Origin: Saprospiraceae bacterium
GTDB lineage: Bacteria; Bacteroidota; Bacteroidia; Chitinophagales; Saprospiraceae
Assembly (NCBI GenBank): GCA_026129545.1
Contig: JAHCHX010000002.1
Span: forward strand, 186,001 to 250,000
Reading direction: 5' to 3'
Length of the DNA: 64,000 bases
Shown here in pieces: positions 27,421 through 35,808 of this stretch (positions within the stretch are counted from its first letter, which is position 1; each line of letters begins with the position of its first letter). Position numbers and translations under genes: made by a program. The notes under the pieces were generated by a model, which saw only the letters and a program-made list of their open reading frames with translations, made no database searches and was not told the origin of the DNA.

Positions 27421-28764
27421 CTAAGCGGACGGGTTTTGCTGTTCCCTAATTTTTTTCTCCATCAAATCAGTCAGATAAGTGCCCGTTTGATTGGAAGTGT
27501 CCTTGATTTCTTCAGGGGAATAGTATTTATGGTAGGGACGATTGAACTGTGGCAGCCCGCTTTCGGCAGGAAGATAAAATGAGTAGTCGTAGGGTAGGAA
27601 CTGCCATTTGATGCCAAAGCGAATGTCAAAAGGATGACGCGGGGCTTTGGTAAAGCCTTCGAAGTGTATCACAATGCTCATTCCCTCAGTATCATCGCGC
27701 AGGCTATTGTCCAGCACTTGCCGCATTGATTCGATGCCTTCCACTAAGACAAGGCCGCTTCCTGCTCCGAACCAAATCTTCCGGTTTAGAAAGAGTTTAT
27801 CAAATTTGGCAAAGACTGGCCGCAAGACTTCGAGCACCGGGAAAACCACCTTTCCCGCCACCTCAAGCAGGGTTTCTTTTGAACGGATTTTTTGCAACGA
27901 AGGCTCGACGGCTAATTCGGTCGTGAGCAGGCTTAGTCTTTTTTCCCAATCATCTTCTTCCACATCTCGCCCTTCCACCACATCCAAGGTCAATCGCAGG
28001 GAGCGCTCCAACAATCCGAGCATGAGCTCAACAAACAAATCAGGGGCGCTGCCATAGCCTTGTATGTCGGCGAGGTATCGGTTGTAGGTTTCTTTTTCTT
28101 CATCAGTGATATAAAAAAGCGGGTAGCCGTTAGCAACCAAAATCAGATTGCTAAGCAGTCGGGCGGTACGTCCGTTGCCATCGTGAAAAGGATGAATGGT
28201 CAAAAAACGGTGGTGAAATTCAAAAGCCAGCACCGCGGGGTGAATGGCGTTTTTGTCGCCACGTTTCACTTTTTCGAGTTTACCGTTGAGCCAATTCAAC
28301 AGTTGGCGCATGGCCTCCGGCACTTCGGCGGGCGGGGTAAAGCCGAATTTTTCGCCTTTCCAGTTGATGATTTCGTTAGGCTCTTTTTTCCATTCACCCA
28401 CCTGCTTTTGTGTCACTGAATCTTCCTCCACGACAATGGCGTGGTGAATGTCTTTGATGCGTTTTTCTGAAATACTGAGTTCGCTTTGCCCGATACGCAT
28501 GATTTCAAGCATGGTCTTGTCATGCCCTTGCATCTCCCTGACATCGCTCAATGGCTTGCCTTCGATGGTGATGATGCCCGTCATCACCGTGCGCGTCTCC
28601 TGCCGGGTGAGCGTGCCACCTTCCTGCCGGTTGGAGTAGTAGTTGCATTCCAAACGGAAACGATACTCGATGCGGCGCAGCGTCTCGTCGGGAAGTTTCC
28701 CGTGCGATTCGATTTGGCGGCGCAATGCCTCGACTTGTGTGAGTCTGTCGGTGATTTTGGACAC
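27421..28764 (-). CDS. Fic family protein (adenylyltransferase type)
   Basis: Fic enzymes transfer AMP from ATP to protein side chains. The 447-residue protein has the complete motif HPFHDGNGR at 191-199 (catalytic His191) and a following TARLLSNLILV helix. An N-terminal inhibitory-type motif SNRQEGG (44-50, Glu48) fits a class II Fic protein with its own inhibitory helix, so activity is probably autoregulated. A C-terminal domain of about 180 residues may be a winged-helix or substrate-binding part. No antitoxin gene is next to it, consistent with self-inhibition. It is followed after 38 bases by nspC on the same strand. The target is unknown. Confidence 0.93.
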   Translation of the reverse strand: MSKITDRLTQVEALRRQIESHGKLPDETLRRIEYRFRLECNYYSNRQEGGTLTRQETRTVMTGIITIEGKPLSDVREMQGHDKTMLEIMRIGQSELSISEKRIKDIHHAIVVEEDSVTQKQVGEWKKEPNEIINWKGEKFGFTPPAEVPEAMRQLLNWLNGKLEKVKRGDKNAIHPAVLAFEFHHRFLTIHPFHDGNGRTARLLSNLILVANGYPLFYITDEEKETYNRYLADIQGYGSAPDLFVELMLGLLERSLRLTLDVVEGRDVEEDDWEKRLSLLTTELAVEPSLQKIRSKETLLEVAGKVVFPVLEVLRPVFAKFDKLFLNRKIWFGAGSGLVLVEGIESMRQVLDNSLRDDTEGMSIVIHFEGFTKAPRHPFDIRFGIKWQFLPYDYSFYLPAESGLPQFNRPYHKYYSPEEIKDTSNQTGTYLTDLMEKKIREQQNPSA

Positions 28765-28794
28765 GGTGGGGATTTTAAGAGAGGCAAAAGTAGG

Positions 28795-28802
28795 GTTGTG
28801 TC
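28795..28802 (-). promoter_or_regulatory. Fic gene promoter -7 box
   Basis: TACTTTTG on the minus strand, about 31 bases upstream of the Fic ATG. Confidence 0.45.
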
Positions 28803-28855
28803 CGCGAAAAATGGGTGTTCATTCATACATTGAGGCGAATCGAATCATCTCAATC

Positions 28856-31441
28856 TCAAAACCGCCCCCCCACCGTCACATACACCCCTCGCCCGTCCGA
28901 CGGGATGATGCCCGGGCCGGGATAGCTCTCCGCCCGGCGAGTGAAATAACGGGCATCCAGCAGGTTGTTGCAACTCGCTTCCAGCGTCAGCCAGCGCCAA
29001 GCGTAGGAAACGGAAAGGTCAGCCACACTGTACGCCGGAATCAGCCCCTCCACCGCCGTAGCCGTGCGCGCGGCGTTGGTCGCGTCGGAAAAATGTTCGC
29101 CAATGTGGGCGAATTGAAACGCGCCGCGCCAAGCGCCGCTTTGGAACGAAATCCCGGTGCGCAACATCAGCGGGGGCGCCATCTCCACTTTTTTGCCCCG
29201 CACGGCGCTGTCGTCGGTGTTCACATAACGGGCATCCACCACCGCAGCGTTGACAAAAATCGTGAGCCGTGTCTGAGGGTTTTTCAAAGAAAAGAAACGC
29301 AACAAATCCACCTCTCCGAAGGCCTCGAGGCCAATGTTGCGAGCGTCGGAAATGTTGCTGCGGAAACGATAGTCGTTGTACAGCGGCGGCTGGTCGGCCC
29401 TAAGCACTTGGCCGATTTTGCCATTGTAGGCGATGTAGAAAGCCGTTACCTCGTAGGTGAAGATATTTGATTTGCTGCCGCGAATGCCCAAATCCGCCGT
29501 GAATCCGCGCTCGTCGCGCAGGTTGCTGTCCACCACGAAGTTGGGGTTCACGATGCGCAAATCGGTGAAATTGATGGCGCGGTAGTTCTGCGAGATGTTG
29601 GCATACATCTCGACGGCCTCGCGTGGCTTGAAGGTGGCGCCCAACCCGCCGATGAGAAAATCGCGCGAGCGCTCGCGGTTGTCGTCAATCTTGTTTTGCA
29701 CAATCACGTTGCCCGCCGCGTCCAACACCCGTTGCGTGAAATAGCCCTCGGCGCGGGTGACGATGCGCTCGTAGCGCAGCCCCGGCGTGAGGCTCCATTG
29801 GGAGGACAGGTTGAAGACGTTTTCGAGGAAGACCGCTTGGTTCTGATTGGGGAAATCGTAGGCGGAGTTTTCCAAATTTTCAGGGTTGATAAATCTGAAA
29901 TCCGCGTCGCTGCCCGCGCTGCCGTCGCCCTGTCTGGCGGTCGAAAAACCCGAATAGAGCCGGTATCCAAAAAGCAGCGTTTGGGGCAAGCCATCTATTT
30001 TATATTGGTGCAGCAGTCGGGTCTCCTGCCCCATGTTTTTGAACTGGCCGTCAATCAGCGTGCGGTTTTGGCCAAAGTCGGCGACGTTGATGCGCTCCAA
30101 GTTGCCGAGCGACTGCCGTTGCGCCAGCAAGCCGAAGTTGCGCACGTTGAGGCGTGTTTTTTCGGAAAAATTGTAATTCAAGGAGACAGCAGCCATGTTC
30201 CACTCCACCGAAAACCAGTTGCGTTCGCGCACCGATTGGCGTGCATCGTCTTGGAACATCTTGTCGGTAAGGCCGCCCGGCTGCTGCGCCAGATAGTCCA
30301 TGCGCGTCAGGTCGAGGCGGAGCGACAATTTGTCCGAAGCGCGGTAGTCAGCGGATGCGTAGCCGCAGCGGTAGTCGAAGCCGCTATTGGGTCGCCAGCC
30401 GTCGCCGCGTTTGTATTGGTAATAGGCGTAGTAGTTGAGTTTGTCGTTCAGCACGGTGCCGCCGATGCTGTTGAAGGAGCCGAAAAAGCCCCATGCGCCG
30501 ACCGTTTGGCGGGTAGTGAGGGCGATTTTTCTGTCTTCGGGGCCGCGTTTGAAGCGAAAGTTCAGGAGGCCGCCAAACTGAGTGCCGTATTGCAGCGATG
30601 CCGCGCCGCGCACGATTTCGATGCGGTCGAGCGCCTCGGCGGGCGGGGTGTAGTAGCTCTCCGGGTAGCCCAAGGCATCGGCGCTGATGTCGTAGCCATT
30701 CTGGCGAGTGTTGAAATTGGCCGTTCGGTTGGGGCTTAGGCCGCGCCCTCCGATGCCGAGTTGCAGCCCCGCGCCGTCGCTTTCCCAGATGTTCAGCCCC
30801 GTCACGCGGCCATATATCTGGCGCGGGTTGTTGGTGGCCGTGTTGGCTGTGATTTGAGCCAGCGATACCACTTCCGTTTTTTTGCCTTTGTAAATGCCAA
30901 ACTGTTCCACGCCGTGCAGGTGCGACAACGCCATGCCCTGCTCTTGCCCAGCAGTGACGGTGATTTCGCGGAGCTGGGTAGACTGGGTTGTGTCGGTTTG
31001 TGCCGCAACTGTAAGCCGGAATGATATTCCGGCCAGCATAAGCACGACGTTTACGAAACCTTCGAGGTTTCGTAAACGTGTTCGTGAGGTATGTCGGAAT
31101 GATATTCCGGCCAGCATAAGCGCGGCGTTTGCGAAACCTTCGAGGTTTCGTAAACGTGTTCGTGAGGTATGTCGGAATGATATTCCGGCCAGCATAAGCG
31201 CGGCGTTTGCGAAACCTTCGAGGTTTCGTAAACGTGTTCGTGAGGTATGCCGGAATGATATTCCGGCCAGCATAAGCGCGACGTTTACGAAACCTTCGAG
31301 GTTTCGTAAACGTGTTCGTGAGGTATGCCGGAATGATATTCCGGCCAGCATAAGCGCGGCGTTTGCGAAACCTTCGAGGTTTCGTAAACGTGTTCGTGAG
31401 ATTGGCCGGGATGTCATTCCGGCATACTTTGAGTGAGCCAT
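28856..31441 (-). CDS. FecA-like TonB-dependent receptor with repeat-expanded N-terminus
   Basis: Outer-membrane active importer, most like ferric-siderophore/citrate receptors. The plug has TATNNPRQIYGRVTGLNIWE, IGGRGLSPNRTANFNTRQN and EALDRIEIVRGAASLQYG; the barrel ends with YVTVGGRF. The N-terminus is abnormal: 861 residues include five in-frame copies of a 26-residue unit (SRTRLRNLEGF + ANAALMLAGISFRHT) encoded by the 78-bp repeats at 31018-31422. The last copy runs into SFRLTVAAQTDTTQ, which is the expected signal-peptide cleavage zone. Real starts may be the GTG or ATG in the last unit (VLMLAG), near 31050; the ATG at 31441 overlaps the HTTM stop by 28 bases. Last gene of the likely iron operon. 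Confidence 0.88.
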   Translation of the reverse strand: MAHSKYAGMTSRPISRTRLRNLEGFANAALMLAGISFRHTSRTRLRNLEGFVNVALMLAGISFRHTSRTRLRNLEGFANAALMLAGISFRHTSRTRLRNLEGFANAALMLAGISFRHTSRTRLRNLEGFVNVVLMLAGISFRLTVAAQTDTTQSTQLREITVTAGQEQGMALSHLHGVEQFGIYKGKKTEVVSLAQITANTATNNPRQIYGRVTGLNIWESDGAGLQLGIGGRGLSPNRTANFNTRQNGYDISADALGYPESYYTPPAEALDRIEIVRGAASLQYGTQFGGLLNFRFKRGPEDRKIALTTRQTVGAWGFFGSFNSIGGTVLNDKLNYYAYYQYKRGDGWRPNSGFDYRCGYASADYRASDKLSLRLDLTRMDYLAQQPGGLTDKMFQDDARQSVRERNWFSVEWNMAAVSLNYNFSEKTRLNVRNFGLLAQRQSLGNLERINVADFGQNRTLIDGQFKNMGQETRLLHQYKIDGLPQTLLFGYRLYSGFSTARQGDGSAGSDADFRFINPENLENSAYDFPNQNQAVFLENVFNLSSQWSLTPGLRYERIVTRAEGYFTQRVLDAAGNVIVQNKIDDNRERSRDFLIGGLGATFKPREAVEMYANISQNYRAINFTDLRIVNPNFVVDSNLRDERGFTADLGIRGSKSNIFTYEVTAFYIAYNGKIGQVLRADQPPLYNDYRFRSNISDARNIGLEAFGEVDLLRFFSLKNPQTRLTIFVNAAVVDARYVNTDDSAVRGKKVEMAPPLMLRTGISFQSGAWRGAFQFAHIGEHFSDATNAARTATAVEGLIPAYSVADLSVSYAWRWLTLEASCNNLLDARYFTRRAESYPGPGIIPSDGRGVYVTVGGRF
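31018..31422. repeat. 78-bp tandem repeat, five units plus a partial sixth, in frame with the receptor
   Basis: Units begin at 31018, 31096, 31174, 31252 and 31330, with a shortened sixth block at 31408. Each has two palindromes: GCCGGAAT/ATTCCGGC around GAT, and one with ACGTTTACGAAACCT or ACGTTTGCG-type arms around TCG. The period is a multiple of 3, so all copies stay in frame. The HTTM stop codon lies in the last partial copy. Confidence 0.95.
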
Positions 31442-32850
31442 GTTTTATGCGACCAACCGTCGCGGAGTTTTGTCAAGTCAATATTTGGAGCAATGAGGAG
31501 TCGGCTGGGGCGGGCGTTCAGCGTCACATAGACTTCCGCCCGCACGGCGGGGTCACTAACGCCGCGCTGTTCGTAGTGTTTTTTTAAAAAATGGGCGAAT
31601 TGCAGAATCATGTCGGGCTGCATCGCCATTTGTTTTTCCTGATGCGGGTTCAAAAACTCGCTGTTCACCACTTCGCCTTCGCGCCCCGTTTTGGCATCTT
31701 TCACAAAAAATGTGGCGGTGCCTGCCTTTTCCATCAGCATCACGCGCCACGAAAAACGGTAGCCTTCCTCCGTCCAAAAGACATTGCCGGGGTAGAGCAG
31801 GTAGCGCCAAGGGAAGAGGATTTGGAAAGCGAAGAAGAGAATGATTAATGGTGAATGATGAATAGCAAATGATGAGTTTCTGATTCGCGAACCGCTTTCC
31901 GTGTGCTCTACGTTTGTCATCCTGTAAGGATCTGTCCGCTCTACGGGCGGGTTAACACTCACGTTTGAATCACGTTTACGAAACCTTGAAGGTTTCGTAA
32001 ACGTAGCCGAAACCCAATTCCACACTCGCTCGTGCCATTTTTCCGAGAAAAAAATCAGCGTCGCGCCGAGCATCACGAGCGGGAACACGCCGATTTGGAA
32101 CATCAAACCCGTCAGGGTGTGAAACACGATGACCGTGAGGTAAGCCCACGGGCGAGTGCGCGACCATGCGAGCCAGAACACAATCGTCACATCGTAGAGC
32201 ATCCCTGCCCAACTGAACAAATAGGGCGTGATTTTTTGCTGGAAAAGCCAGCCGACGAGCGGGAGTTGGTCGTTTGCAGGCACCCAGATTTTTAGGGGAA
32301 GGGCGTTCGCGAGCCAGTCGTGATTTATTTTCCACAAACCTGCGTAGAAATAGACGATGCCGAGTTGGAGTTGAAAAATGAAAATCGTCCAGCGCGGGAT
32401 TTGTTTTTGAAAAATAGCGGGTTTGCGAAGCACGTCGAGCGAATAGGCACGGTTGGCGGGAACAAAAATGAGCAAACCGCAAACGATGCTAACGAAGTAA
32501 TAGTGGTTGAGGTAGTAAGTCAAATCAATCAGTTCCGTGTAGGTAAAAAGCAGAAATTGCGCCACTGCCGCCAACCGATAAAACAACCCCAACATGACGC
32601 ACAAGGAACTGATGAGCAAAAGCGCGTGAACAACATACATCCCCGTCGCCGACAGCGGCTCCACCCACTCGAAGCCGAAGTATTTGAAATGAAACATCGG
32701 GCGGACATAGTGGTCGTCAATCCAACCCAACGCCCAAAAACGCGCGGTGCTGAACACGAGGAGCGCCCCTATGACCACGCGCAGCGTAATCAGAGGGGCG
32801 ATGCTGATGGGCCGGGAGAGCCAGTTTTTGATGTTCCTCGTTGTCGCCAT
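31414..32850 (-). CDS. HTTM domain membrane protein
   Basis: HTTM (horizontally transferred transmembrane) proteins are multi-helix proteins related to vitamin-K-dependent gamma-carboxylase. The 478-residue product shows ISIAPLITLRVVIGALLVFS, helices up to about 270, and the family block FPWRYLLYPGNVFWTEEGYRFSWRVMLMEKAG, with a soluble C-terminus. Between WHERVWNW (about 281) and LIILFFAFQ (about 337) it carries an extra 55 residues encoded by repeats, including palindrome 31972-32004 (TFTKPSRFRKR). No such insert is expected between these helices. The stop lies in the palindromic array. In iron clusters HTTM proteins are often next to imelysin and TonB receptors. Confidence 0.85.
   Translation of the reverse strand: MATTRNIKNWLSRPISIAPLITLRVVIGALLVFSTARFWALGWIDDHYVRPMFHFKYFGFEWVEPLSATGMYVVHALLLISSLCVMLGLFYRLAAVAQFLLFTYTELIDLTYYLNHYYFVSIVCGLLIFVPANRAYSLDVLRKPAIFQKQIPRWTIFIFQLQLGIVYFYAGLWKINHDWLANALPLKIWVPANDQLPLVGWLFQQKITPYLFSWAGMLYDVTIVFWLAWSRTRPWAYLTVIVFHTLTGLMFQIGVFPLVMLGATLIFFSEKWHERVWNWVSATFTKPSRFRKRDSNVSVNPPVERTDPYRMTNVEHTESGSRIRNSSFAIHHSPLIILFFAFQILFPWRYLLYPGNVFWTEEGYRFSWRVMLMEKAGTATFFVKDAKTGREGEVVNSEFLNPHQEKQMAMQPDMILQFAHFLKKHYEQRGVSDPAVRAEVYVTLNARPSRLLIAPNIDLTKLRDGWSHKTWLTQSMPE
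31972..32004. repeat. Palindrome inserted in the HTTM coding sequence
   Basis: ACGTTTACGAAACCTT at 31972-31987 and its complement at 31989-32004 form a 16-bp stem with a 1-base loop. It is the same family as the units in the TonB receptor gene. It keeps the HTTM frame open. Confidence 0.9.
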
Positions 32851-32879
32851 TTCGTTATTGCCGTTATTGGGGGTAATTG

Positions 32880-33111
32880 GGGGGCATTAGGGGTCATTAA
32901 GGTCATTAAAGAGGTCATTAAGGTCATTTGGGGCATTTGGGTCATTGAAGAAGTCATTAAGGTCATTTGGGGCATTGAAGAGGTCATTAAGGTCATTAAA
33001 GAAGTCATTAAGGTCATTTGGGGCATTGAAGAGGTCATTAAGGTCATTAAAGAAGTCATTAAGGTCATTTGGGGCATTAAAGAAGTCATTAAGGTCATTT
33101 GGGGCATTCAA
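32880..33111. repeat. GGTCATTAAGG minisatellite between imelysin and HTTM genes
   Basis: About 230 bases of tandem, higher-order repeats of GAGGTCATTAAGGTCATT followed by TGGGGCATT or AAAGAAGTCATT. Unit lengths are multiples of 3, so several frames on both strands stay open. It fills the spacer from the imelysin stop (33112) to just before the HTTM start, inside a likely operon. The long open frames here are not genes. Confidence 0.95.
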
Positions 33112-34227
33112 TCAATCCCCATCGCCGCTGCTGAACGTGATGGCGATGCCCAACAACGACGACATATCGCTTTTGAAAAAGCGGGTCATCTTTGAAAGTT
33201 CGACATAGAGCGCCTCCACTTTCGAGTTGTCGCCGGCGATTTGCTCCGACATCGAGGGCGTGGTCGGCAGGGCATTGAGGGCGGCTTTCACGGCGGCCAA
33301 CTGTGCCTCGGTGTTGGCAATCAAGGCTGGGCCACCTTCCACGTTTTCCAGATATTCGCGAAAGCCGATGCCGTCTTGTCCGTTTTTGGTGCGACCATGC
33401 CAGATTTCTTCGATGGCGGTGAAATGGGCTTTGAGCATTGCCAACGACTGACCACTATAATATGCCTCCACCAACTGCGGCTCCACCTGCACCTGACCGG
33501 GGCGCTTGCCAAGCGGCAGACCGAGTTTGAAATTTTTGATGGACTCGTAGCTGCGCACGAACTCGTTGTAGAGTTGTGAGGTGCTGCTGCCCACGTCCGT
33601 GCCAGCGTTTTCCACAAATTGGGCGCGATAGGCGCCGTTCCAAGCGTTCAGGACACTGCCTACCCGGTCATTTATATTGTCGGCAAGGCCGATGAGATAG
33701 CGATGGCGGTTGGCGCTGTTGGCGAACGTGGCTAATATCTCGTCGTCGCTTTGATTTTTTCCAAAAATCAGGTATTCGATGGCTAAAAACCCACGCGCGT
33801 CGCGGTTGAAGTCTTCCAAGTTCCAGTTGCCACCGACGATGGCGTTCTCGATTTTCATCTCACTGGCCGGGAATGTGCCGATTTCCTCTATCAGCCCTTT
33901 TTTCAGACCTTCTTCTCCGGCGGGGCCAAAATTGTAGGCATTGACGTATTGCCATTGCGTGTAGGCTTTTGCCCATGCGTCGCGCAGGGCGGCGAGCGTT
34001 CCGGCGGAAGGTGCCAATTCAAATGCCGTAGCAACTGTGAGAAGCAAGTCGGTTTTACTTTTGAGGTCAGTATAAGCTGGTGCGACGAGATTGTCCGCGT
34101 AATTGCGCAGCATCGCCTTGCGGTCAAAAGAATCGCCGGGTTCTTTCGATTTAGAATCGCAGGCAGGCGCGACGAAAAGCGTCGAGAGGCCGAGAACAAG
34201 GAGGGAAAGATAGGCTCGATTGGACAT
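33112..34227 (-). CDS. Imelysin family lipoprotein
   Basis: Imelysin-like proteins are periplasmic or surface lipoproteins linked to iron uptake (IrpA/EfeO-like helical fold). The 371-residue product has a lipoprotein signal with lipid Cys23 (LFVAPAC). The helical body includes LRDAWAKAYTQWQYVNAYNFGP (81-102). The GxHxxE signature lies at 146-151 but reads GFLAIE: the usual His is Leu148, while Gly146 and Glu151 are kept. A second conserved block FREYLENVEGGPA is C-terminal. It follows the DUF4856 gene and precedes HTTM and the TonB receptor, a recurrent iron-related set. Confidence 0.92.
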   Translation of the reverse strand: MSNRAYLSLLVLGLSTLFVAPACDSKSKEPGDSFDRKAMLRNYADNLVAPAYTDLKSKTDLLLTVATAFELAPSAGTLAALRDAWAKAYTQWQYVNAYNFGPAGEEGLKKGLIEEIGTFPASEMKIENAIVGGNWNLEDFNRDARGFLAIEYLIFGKNQSDDEILATFANSANRHRYLIGLADNINDRVGSVLNAWNGAYRAQFVENAGTDVGSSTSQLYNEFVRSYESIKNFKLGLPLGKRPGQVQVEPQLVEAYYSGQSLAMLKAHFTAIEEIWHGRTKNGQDGIGFREYLENVEGGPALIANTEAQLAAVKAALNALPTTPSMSEQIAGDNSKVEALYVELSKMTRFFKSDMSSLLGIAITFSSGDGD

Positions 34228-34338
34228 AAGTTTTTGATTTTGAGTGAATGTGCCGATTTACGATTGACGATTTACGATTGACGATTATCCAGCCACTTCC
34301 ACTTCGGGGGCAATATTTCTCGCTTCGGGGGATATTAT

Positions 34339-34375
34339 GAGGTGTCATATTGGAAGAATTAAAGGGCGACATCTC
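34339..34375. repeat. GAGGTGTC palindrome in the DUF4856-imelysin spacer
   Basis: GAGGTGTCAT ... GACATCTC at 34339-34375, same family as 5712-5750 and 51143-51229. Either side are short repeats ATTGACGATTTACG (34257-34285) and AATCGCAAATCGTAAAT (34415-34435). The 214-base spacer contains no gene. Confidence 0.7.
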
Positions 34376-34441
34376 ATAAACAAACCAAGAATGGCTGTTT
34401 CAGGAAATCGTCAATCGCAAATCGCAAATCGTAAATCCCAA

Positions 34442-35563
34442 TTAGCGGCCCTGCTCCGCGACCCAGTTCTTTTTGAAGTCTTCAATCTCTTGGTCAGAGA
34501 AGCCGAATTTCGCTTTCAACTTGCCGATGACCTGCGTCAGTTTGGGCAGTTCGGTCAACGGGTCGGTCGCAAATTTATAGGAGGTCGGTGTGCCGTTGTA
34601 AGGCGCGTTGAGCAACACCAAAATTTCGTCAATCTCCGCGTCCGTGAGTTTTTTGTGCGACTGCGGAATGGTGCGCCAGCCGTGTATGAAGCCCACGCAT
34701 TCTCCATAAGCGTGCAAGGCACTTGCCTTTTGTGCATCGGTGGGATTGGTGGAGCTCATGGTGGAGATGACGCTATGGCAGTAGTTGATGATGGTGGCGG
34801 CGTTCACTTTCTCCCACGTTTCGCGGATGGTCGCTAGCGCCTCGTCGCGCTCTTGGTTGTACTCGTCGCCGGCTTTCAGCGCGGCTTGGAGTTTGATGAA
34901 GGCATTTTTCATTTGGAAGTACAGCCCTGAGCCGTCGTTTTTGTCGCGTCGGGCGGCGTAGTTGGCCATGAACTTGTCAGGGTTGGCAGCCTTCGATGCC
35001 GTCGGGGTGTTGGGAAAATCGGGATGCGAACCAAAGATGCGCACCAACTGGTCAGCAGAGGCGGGTGTCATGGTGCCTTGCATCAGGTTGACGGCGTGGT
35101 GGTAGAGCGCCGCTCCGAAAAGCCCTTTCTCGACCAACTGCTCGATTTCGAGGCCGTTCTCGTCGAACAGATAACCGCCAAAGGTGCCGCCCTGACCTAC
35201 TGGCGTGCCGGGCGTATATCCCAACCCGCTTGCCTTGGCCATTTCGTCGAGCCAGTTGCCCGCCCCGTCGAGGCGACCCGCGTAATAGGTGGTGGTGATG
35301 CTTTTCAGGCTAGGGCTGCCCGTGCTGTACAGTTGCGAGAGGGTGGCATAATTGAGTACCGTGCCGGGTGTGCGTCCTTTTTTGGCTTCATTGACCAAAG
35401 CATCGAGTTGGTTGCGGACGGCATCCTCGGTAGCGGTGTTGGCTGCGAAGGAAGCAGCGTCGTAGGTCGTGGGGATGTCGAGAGGTGCTTTTTCGTCTTT
35501 CTTGCAAGACGTGAAAGCGAAGGCCACAAGGCAGGCGATTAGAATGGGAAGTGTATTTTTCAT
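34442..35563 (-). CDS. DUF4856 lipoprotein, iron-uptake operon
   Basis: The 373-residue protein is a lipoprotein (MKNTLPILIACLVAFAFTSC, lipid Cys20). The DUF4856 domain fills the rest: LDIPTTYDAASFAANT (28-43), AAKGRTPGT-like block, GNWLDEMAKA, FGGYLFDENGLEIEQLVEKGLFGAALYHHAVN (about 125-157) and AYGECVGFIHGWR. The function is unknown, but these proteins are commonly next to imelysin lipoproteins and TonB receptors, as here. It is the first gene of the operon, with a -7 box at 35598-35605. Probably surface or periplasmic, helping capture of iron or another metal; this is inferred from context. Confidence 0.9.
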   Translation of the reverse strand: MKNTLPILIACLVAFAFTSCKKDEKAPLDIPTTYDAASFAANTATEDAVRNQLDALVNEAKKGRTPGTVLNYATLSQLYSTGSPSLKSITTTYYAGRLDGAGNWLDEMAKASGLGYTPGTPVGQGGTFGGYLFDENGLEIEQLVEKGLFGAALYHHAVNLMQGTMTPASADQLVRIFGSHPDFPNTPTASKAANPDKFMANYAARRDKNDGSGLYFQMKNAFIKLQAALKAGDEYNQERDEALATIRETWEKVNAATIINYCHSVISTMSSTNPTDAQKASALHAYGECVGFIHGWRTIPQSHKKLTDAEIDEILVLLNAPYNGTPTSYKFATDPLTELPKLTQVIGKLKAKFGFSDQEIEDFKKNWVAEQGR

Positions 35564-35597
35564 GTGTGTAGTTGAATTTGAATGAACAATGTCGGGG

Positions 35598-35605
35598 CAA
35601 ATGTA
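35598..35605 (-). promoter_or_regulatory. Promoter -7 box of the DUF4856-imelysin-HTTM-receptor operon
   Basis: TACATTTG on the minus strand, about 35 bases before the DUF4856 start, matching TAnnTTTG. Confidence 0.5.
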
Positions 35606-35756
35606 ATGAGCATTCGGGCTTATCGAGATTTTGTCCAGATTAAGTTTGACTTAATTTTGACACGGAAGGTTGCAGGCTTATTCGCCATGCTTGCACTCGT
35701 CGGCTTGTATACTTAGCGCCGTTAGGTTTTGGGCATGGCTGCCATCTCAATCTGCT

Positions 35757-35808
35757 AAAAATCAAGAACATCAATCATGTTCATCTAACAAATCCTAGCG
35801 AATCAAGG
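35757..35808. repeat. ATCAAGAACATCAATCATG intergenic repeat (copy 1)
   Basis: AAATCAAGAACATCAATCAT followed by a short variable part and CGAATCAAGG. A second copy lies at 47910-47959. Both sit upstream of or between genes, in an otherwise empty spacer. Confidence 0.7.

Noticed and set aside
30894..31436. + strand frame made of repeated Arg/Asn-rich units
   Set aside because: It is the antisense of the 78-bp repeats in the receptor gene and has no homology.
32880..33111. CRISPR-like array
   Set aside because: Units are contiguous, of variable short length and have no unique spacers; no cas genes are near.
32320..33195. Long + strand frame with VIKEVIKVIWGI repeats, and Asn/Asp-Leu-rich frames on the minus strand
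   Set aside because: It reads through the HTTM gene antisense and the minisatellite; several frames are open only because unit lengths are multiples of 3.
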